In this document: piece by piece, positions 15,381 to 18,389 of the stretch
Position numbering within the stretch: position 1 is the first letter of the stretch
Layout: every line of letters begins with the position of its first letter
DNA from: Methylococcaceae bacterium
Lineage (GTDB): Bacteria > Pseudomonadota > Gammaproteobacteria > Methylococcales > UBA1147
Assembly (NCBI GenBank): GCA_022616595.1
Contig: JAKEEL010000016.1
Location: 1 to 18,389, forward strand
Reading direction: 5' to 3'
Length of the DNA: 18,389 nt
Translations under genes and position numbers: made by a program
Notes under the pieces: generated by a model
What the model saw: the letters and a program-made list of their open reading frames with translations, nothing else
Databases searched by the model: none
Told to the model about the DNA's origin: nothing

Positions 15381-17212
15381 TGTCCCTGCAATCACCCGAA
15401 ACTCCGGAATTCGACATCAAAAACTTCCTGAACACCCTGACTCGGCGTCCCGGGGTTTATCGGATGCTCGATGCGAGATCCGAAGTGATCTACATCGGCA
15501 AGGCAAAAAACCTGAAGAAGCGGGTCGCCAGTTATTTCGGAACGAAGGACGTGTCGCCCAAACAGCAGGTGATGGTCGCCCATATCCGCTCGGTCGAAGT
15601 CACCGTGACGCATACTGAGGGGGAAGCCCTGCTCCTCGAAAGCCAACTGATCAAGCGCCACAAGCCGCGTTACAACATCTGCCTGCGCGACGACAAGAGT
15701 TATCCTTACATCTATGTGTCCAGCCACCAGGATTATCCGCGGATCGGTTTCCACCGCGGAGCAAAAAATCAGAAAGGCCGTTATTTCGGCCCCTACCCGA
15801 GTGCCGGTGCGGTCAGGGAAAGTCTCAAGCTGCTGCAAAAGATATTTCCGGTGCGGCAGTGTGAAGATTCCATGTTCAAGCATCGCTCGAGGCCGTGTCT
15901 CCAATATCAGATAAAACGATGCACGGGCCCCTGTGTCGGCTTGGACAGCGTCGAACATTACCGCAGACAGGTCGAACACACGATGATGTTTCTGCAGGGA
16001 GACGGCAGCCGGATCATCGCCGAGTTGGTCGAAGACATGGATCAAGCCGCATCGAGACTCGAATTCGAGAAAGCCGCGGGCTTTCGCGACCAGATCGCGA
16101 CCTTGCGTCAGGTCCTGGAAAAACAATACGTTCACGGCGAACGCGGCGATCTGGACATCATTGCCTGCGCTTCCAGGGGCGGCCTTGCCTGCGTGCAGAT
16201 GGTCTATGTCCGGAAGGGGCAGCATATCGGCGACAAGACATTCTTCCCGAATCTACCCGAGGACAGCGAAGCGGCGACGGTTCTCGAAGCGTTCATTCCG
16301 CAGTATTACCTGGAACGGGAAATACCGCGTGAGATTCTCGTAAGCCATTCTCCGGAAAATCGGGATTTGCTGGAAAGCGTACTGGAAATGCGCGGCGGCG
16401 TTCGGATTTGCATTTCGACTCCGCTGCGGGGCTCGCGTCTGAAGTGGCTGGAACTGGCCATGCACAACGCGGAAAACAGTTTGAACACCCGATTCGCCAA
16501 CAAGCAAGGCTTGCACGCCCGATTTTTCAGTCTGAAAGAAGAACTCGGTTTAGCCGAAGTTCCGAAACGCCTCGAGTGCTTCGATATCAGCCACACGCAA
16601 GGGGATCAAACGGTTGCGTCCTGTGTCGTATTCGACCAAGATGGCCCGGTCAACTCAGCATATCGGTGCTTCAATATCGCAGGGATCACCCGCGGGGACG
16701 ATTACGCCGCGATGGCGCAAGCGGTCAAACGCAGGTTCAAGCGAATCCAGGCGGGTGAATGCGTGAAGCCCGACATTCTCTTCATCGACGGCGGCAAGGG
16801 TCAGATCAATGCCGTCTCCGAGGTACTCGAAGAACTCGAAATCGCAGACATATTGGTGGTCGGCGTATCCAAGGGTCCTGCCAGGAAATCCGGAATGGAG
16901 CAGTTCTACTGTGCGGGAGATACCCACCCGATTACAATGGCGCCGGACGCGCCGGCGCGCTTATTGATTCAACACATCCGGGACGAGGCGCACCGATTCG
17001 CAATCACCGGACACAGGCAACGGCGCGCACGGAACAAAAAGCGCTCCGTCCTCGAGGACGTCGCGGGGCTCGGACCTAAACGCCGCCAGTTGCTATTAAA
17101 ACAATTCGGCGGTTTACAGGAAATCCGGCGGGCCGGAGTCGAGGCTCTGAGCGGGGTGGAAGGAATCAGCCGGCAACTTGCGCAGCGAATATATGACACG
17201 TTTCACGGCTGA
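15380..17212 (+). CDS. uvrC: Excinuclease ABC subunit C (UvrC)
   Basis: UvrC is the dual-incision nuclease of bacterial nucleotide excision repair; it is recruited by UvrB to damaged DNA and cuts on both sides of the lesion. The 610 residues contain, in order: a GIY-YIG nuclease domain (PGVYRML..EVIYIGKAKNLKKRV, ~24-49) for the 3' cut; four Cys at ~155-180; a UVR/UvrB-binding helical hairpin (~211-245); the RNase H-like endonuclease domain for the 5' cut, with acidic residues in CFDISH (~402) and FIDGGKGQ (~470); and a helix-hairpin-helix pair at the C-terminus (VAGLGPKRRQLLLKQFGG..GVEGISRQLAQRI, ~555-605). The length and order are typical. The ATG at 15380 overlaps a short upstream frame by one base. 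pgsA follows on the same strand 198 bases later, the usual gammaproteobacterial order. Confidence 0.97.
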   Translation: MSLQSPETPEFDIKNFLNTLTRRPGVYRMLDARSEVIYIGKAKNLKKRVASYFGTKDVSPKQQVMVAHIRSVEVTVTHTEGEALLLESQLIKRHKPRYNICLRDDKSYPYIYVSSHQDYPRIGFHRGAKNQKGRYFGPYPSAGAVRESLKLLQKIFPVRQCEDSMFKHRSRPCLQYQIKRCTGPCVGLDSVEHYRRQVEHTMMFLQGDGSRIIAELVEDMDQAASRLEFEKAAGFRDQIATLRQVLEKQYVHGERGDLDIIACASRGGLACVQMVYVRKGQHIGDKTFFPNLPEDSEAATVLEAFIPQYYLEREIPREILVSHSPENRDLLESVLEMRGGVRICISTPLRGSRLKWLELAMHNAENSLNTRFANKQGLHARFFSLKEELGLAEVPKRLECFDISHTQGDQTVASCVVFDQDGPVNSAYRCFNIAGITRGDDYAAMAQAVKRRFKRIQAGECVKPDILFIDGGKGQINAVSEVLEELEIADILVVGVSKGPARKSGMEQFYCAGDTHPITMAPDAPARLLIQHIRDEAHRFAITGHRQRRARNKKRSVLEDVAGLGPKRRQLLLKQFGGLQEIRRAGVEALSGVEGISRQLAQRIYDTFHG

Positions 17213-17410
17213 ATCCGCTTTTTGCAAGGCGGCTCGCCAGGCCAAGCCCGGGATGGATTACGAAACTCGAAGAACCCGAAACAATGCCTGCAACCGTTTT
17301 TGTTGTAATATTACGGCCTAAGCATAAAAAAATCCGCAGAAACCCGATAACGACAAAATATTCACCAGGTCGGCTTGATTCTGATCAGTCAGGGCCTGAA
17401 GGACCATGCT
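17213..17410. other. uvrC-pgsA intergenic region
   Basis: 198 bases with no gene. It holds a 10-bp perfect palindrome (GTAATATTAC, 17305-17314) in an AT-rich patch that may overlap a -10 region, and one copy of the repeat described at the pgsA start. No terminator with a T-tract was seen after uvrC. Confidence 0.35.
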
Positions 17411-17452
17411 ATGGATCTCAATCTGCCGACAAACTTGACTCTGATCAGAATC
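17374..17452. repeat. Repeated, self-complementary motif flanking the pgsA start codon
   Basis: CTTGATTCTGATCAG (17374-17388) recurs 60 bases later as CTTGACTCTGATCAG (17434-17448), with one mismatch in 15. Because CTGATCAG is itself a palindrome, the left copy GATTCTGATCAG (17377-17388) is also the exact 12-base reverse complement of CTGATCAGAATC (17441-17452). In mRNA the two could pair around a 52-base loop that contains the pgsA ribosome site and start codon. Confidence 0.5.
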
Positions 17453-17971
17453 GCGATGATTCCGGTGCTGGTTCTGATGTTCTATATGCCCTGGAAAGCT
17501 TCCGATGCGATTTGCGCGTTCATCTTCGTCGCAGCGGCATGCACCGATTGGCTCGACGGCTATCTGGCCCGCCGCATGAATCAGGTCACCAAATTCGGAG
17601 CCTTTCTGGATCCGGTCGCGGACAAACTCATGGTGGCCGTGGTGCTCGTGCTGATCGTTCAGGCCGAACCTTCCGCTTATCTGGCCATCCCGGCCGCGGT
17701 GATCATCGGCCGCGAAATCACGATCGCTTCCCTGCGCGAGTGGATGGCCGAATTGGGCCTGCGCAACAAAGTCGAAGTATCCTGGGTCGGGAAAGTCAAA
17801 ACCTTCGCGCAGATGACCGCGATCGCGGGCCTGTTGTTCAACGGTGAATTGTTCGGGCTTTCCACGCGGATCGTGGGCTACGTGCTGTTGTATACGGCCG
17901 TGATTCTGACCCTTTGGTCGATGGTGAACTACCTGCGTGCCGCCTTGCCCAGCCTGATGGAGCACAGGTGA
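17411..17971 (+). CDS. pgsA: CDP-diacylglycerol--glycerol-3-phosphate 3-phosphatidyltransferase
   Basis: PgsA makes phosphatidylglycerophosphate from CDP-diacylglycerol and glycerol-3-phosphate, the committed step to phosphatidylglycerol and cardiolipin, in the inner membrane. The 186-residue product carries the complete CDP-alcohol phosphotransferase motif D-G-x2-A-R-x8-G-x3-D-x3-D (TDWLDGYLARRMNQVTKFG, then AFLDPVADK), plus several hydrophobic helices (about 12-28, 32-46, 73-97, 130-145 and 152-176). ATG 17411 was chosen over the TTG at 17375. It is preceded by AAGGA (17399-17403) at 7 bases, and the protein then begins MDLNLPTNLTLIRI, as the family does. Translation may be influenced by the inverted repeat around its start. 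In E. coli tRNA genes follow pgsA; here adk follows instead. Confidence 0.95.
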   Translation: MDLNLPTNLTLIRIAMIPVLVLMFYMPWKASDAICAFIFVAAACTDWLDGYLARRMNQVTKFGAFLDPVADKLMVAVVLVLIVQAEPSAYLAIPAAVIIGREITIASLREWMAELGLRNKVEVSWVGKVKTFAQMTAIAGLLFNGELFGLSTRIVGYVLLYTAVILTLWSMVNYLRAALPSLMEHR

Positions 17972-18075
17972 TCGGATTCCTTGCCGCGCCGCCGAGGGTA
18001 CCCGATTCGAGCGCTGTCATTTTCGGCCCAAGCGGACAATTTATATAAAAATAACAGATCTGCGAGGTAAAAGGC

Positions 18076-18389
18076 ATGCGACTCATTCTGCTCGGAAGTC
18101 CCGGCTCGGGAAAAGGTACTCAGGCCGCACGCATCCGGGAACGATATGATATTCCCCAGATTTCAACCGGTGATATGCTGCGTGAAGCGGTTCGCGAAGA
18201 AACTCCTTTGGGTATCGAGGCCAAAAAAGTCATGGACGCGGGAAGGCTGGTTTCGGATGACATCATACTCGGGCTGATTCAAACGCGGATCGCGAAGTCC
18301 GATTGCGCGAAGGGCTTTCTTCTGGACGGTTTCCCGAGAACCATCGTTCAGGCGGAAGGTCTCGCGAATATGCGGGTCGGCATCGATCA
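18076..18389 (+). CDS. adk: Adenylate kinase (3' partial)
   Basis: Adk interconverts ATP + AMP and 2 ADP in the cytoplasm. Only the first ~104 residues are in the window and the frame runs off the end. Visible are the Walker A loop GSPGSGKGTQ (residues 8-17), ISTGDMLREAV (AMP-binding region, ~30-40), and GFLLDGFPRT (~81-90), which is diagnostic for adenylate kinase. The start is ATG 18076 with GAGGT (18064-18068) 7 bases before it. The 104-base gap after pgsA contains an AT-rich stretch (TATATAAAA near 18042-18050) that may be a -10 region, so adk may have its own promoter. Confidence 0.96.
   Translation, partial: MRLILLGSPGSGKGTQAARIRERYDIPQISTGDMLREAVREETPLGIEAKKVMDAGRLVSDDIILGLIQTRIAKSDCAKGFLLDGFPRTIVQAEGLANMRVGID

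Noticed and set aside
15145..15435. 96-codon minus-strand frame in the region between the exported protein and uvrC
   Set aside because: It overlaps the uvrC start, has no recognised motif, and its span covers the likely promoter of the minus-strand cluster.
17972..18075. tRNA genes after pgsA, as in E. coli
   Set aside because: The 104-base gap has no cloverleaf-like arms or CCA end and leads straight to the adk ribosome site.

Overview
The window looks like ordinary chromosomal DNA from a proteobacterium able to respire nitrate. The uvrC-pgsA gene order and the close match of NarG/NarH/NarI to the enterobacterial proteins suggest a gammaproteobacterium. This placement rests on recalled synteny and protein similarity, not on a search. 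Both window ends cut through genes: a patatin-like phospholipase at the left and adenylate kinase at the right. I saw no tRNA, rRNA, CRISPR array, insertion sequence or prophage gene.

Layout. Bases 1-2320 (+) carry the C-terminal part of a cNMP-binding/patatin phospholipase and a small PqiA-like membrane protein. Bases 2357-3619 (-) carry an exported D,D-carboxypeptidase with a C-terminal SPOR domain. Behind it lies a truncated HigB-type toxin remnant, followed by about 540 bases without a recognisable intact gene that contain the likely nar promoter. Bases 4362-11051 (+) hold a complete, tightly packed narGHJI operon: the membrane-bound respiratory nitrate reductase plus its assembly chaperone. 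No narK, narXL or fnr gene lies in the window.

Convergent to narI is a three-gene minus-strand cluster (15071 to 11080). It encodes an exported single-pass protein whose predicted mature N-terminus is a histidine, a protein-L-isoaspartate methyltransferase with a signal peptide, and an 812-residue polytopic membrane protein with a central spermidine-synthase-like Rossmann domain lacking the usual catalytic motif. This is the least explained part of the window and the best candidate for an undescribed system.

Bases 15327-18389 (+) return to housekeeping genes: uvrC (nucleotide excision repair), pgsA (phosphatidylglycerophosphate synthase) and the start of adk. A tiny well-translated-looking reading frame overlaps the uvrC start by one base, and pgsA has a repeated, self-complementary motif on both sides of its start codon.
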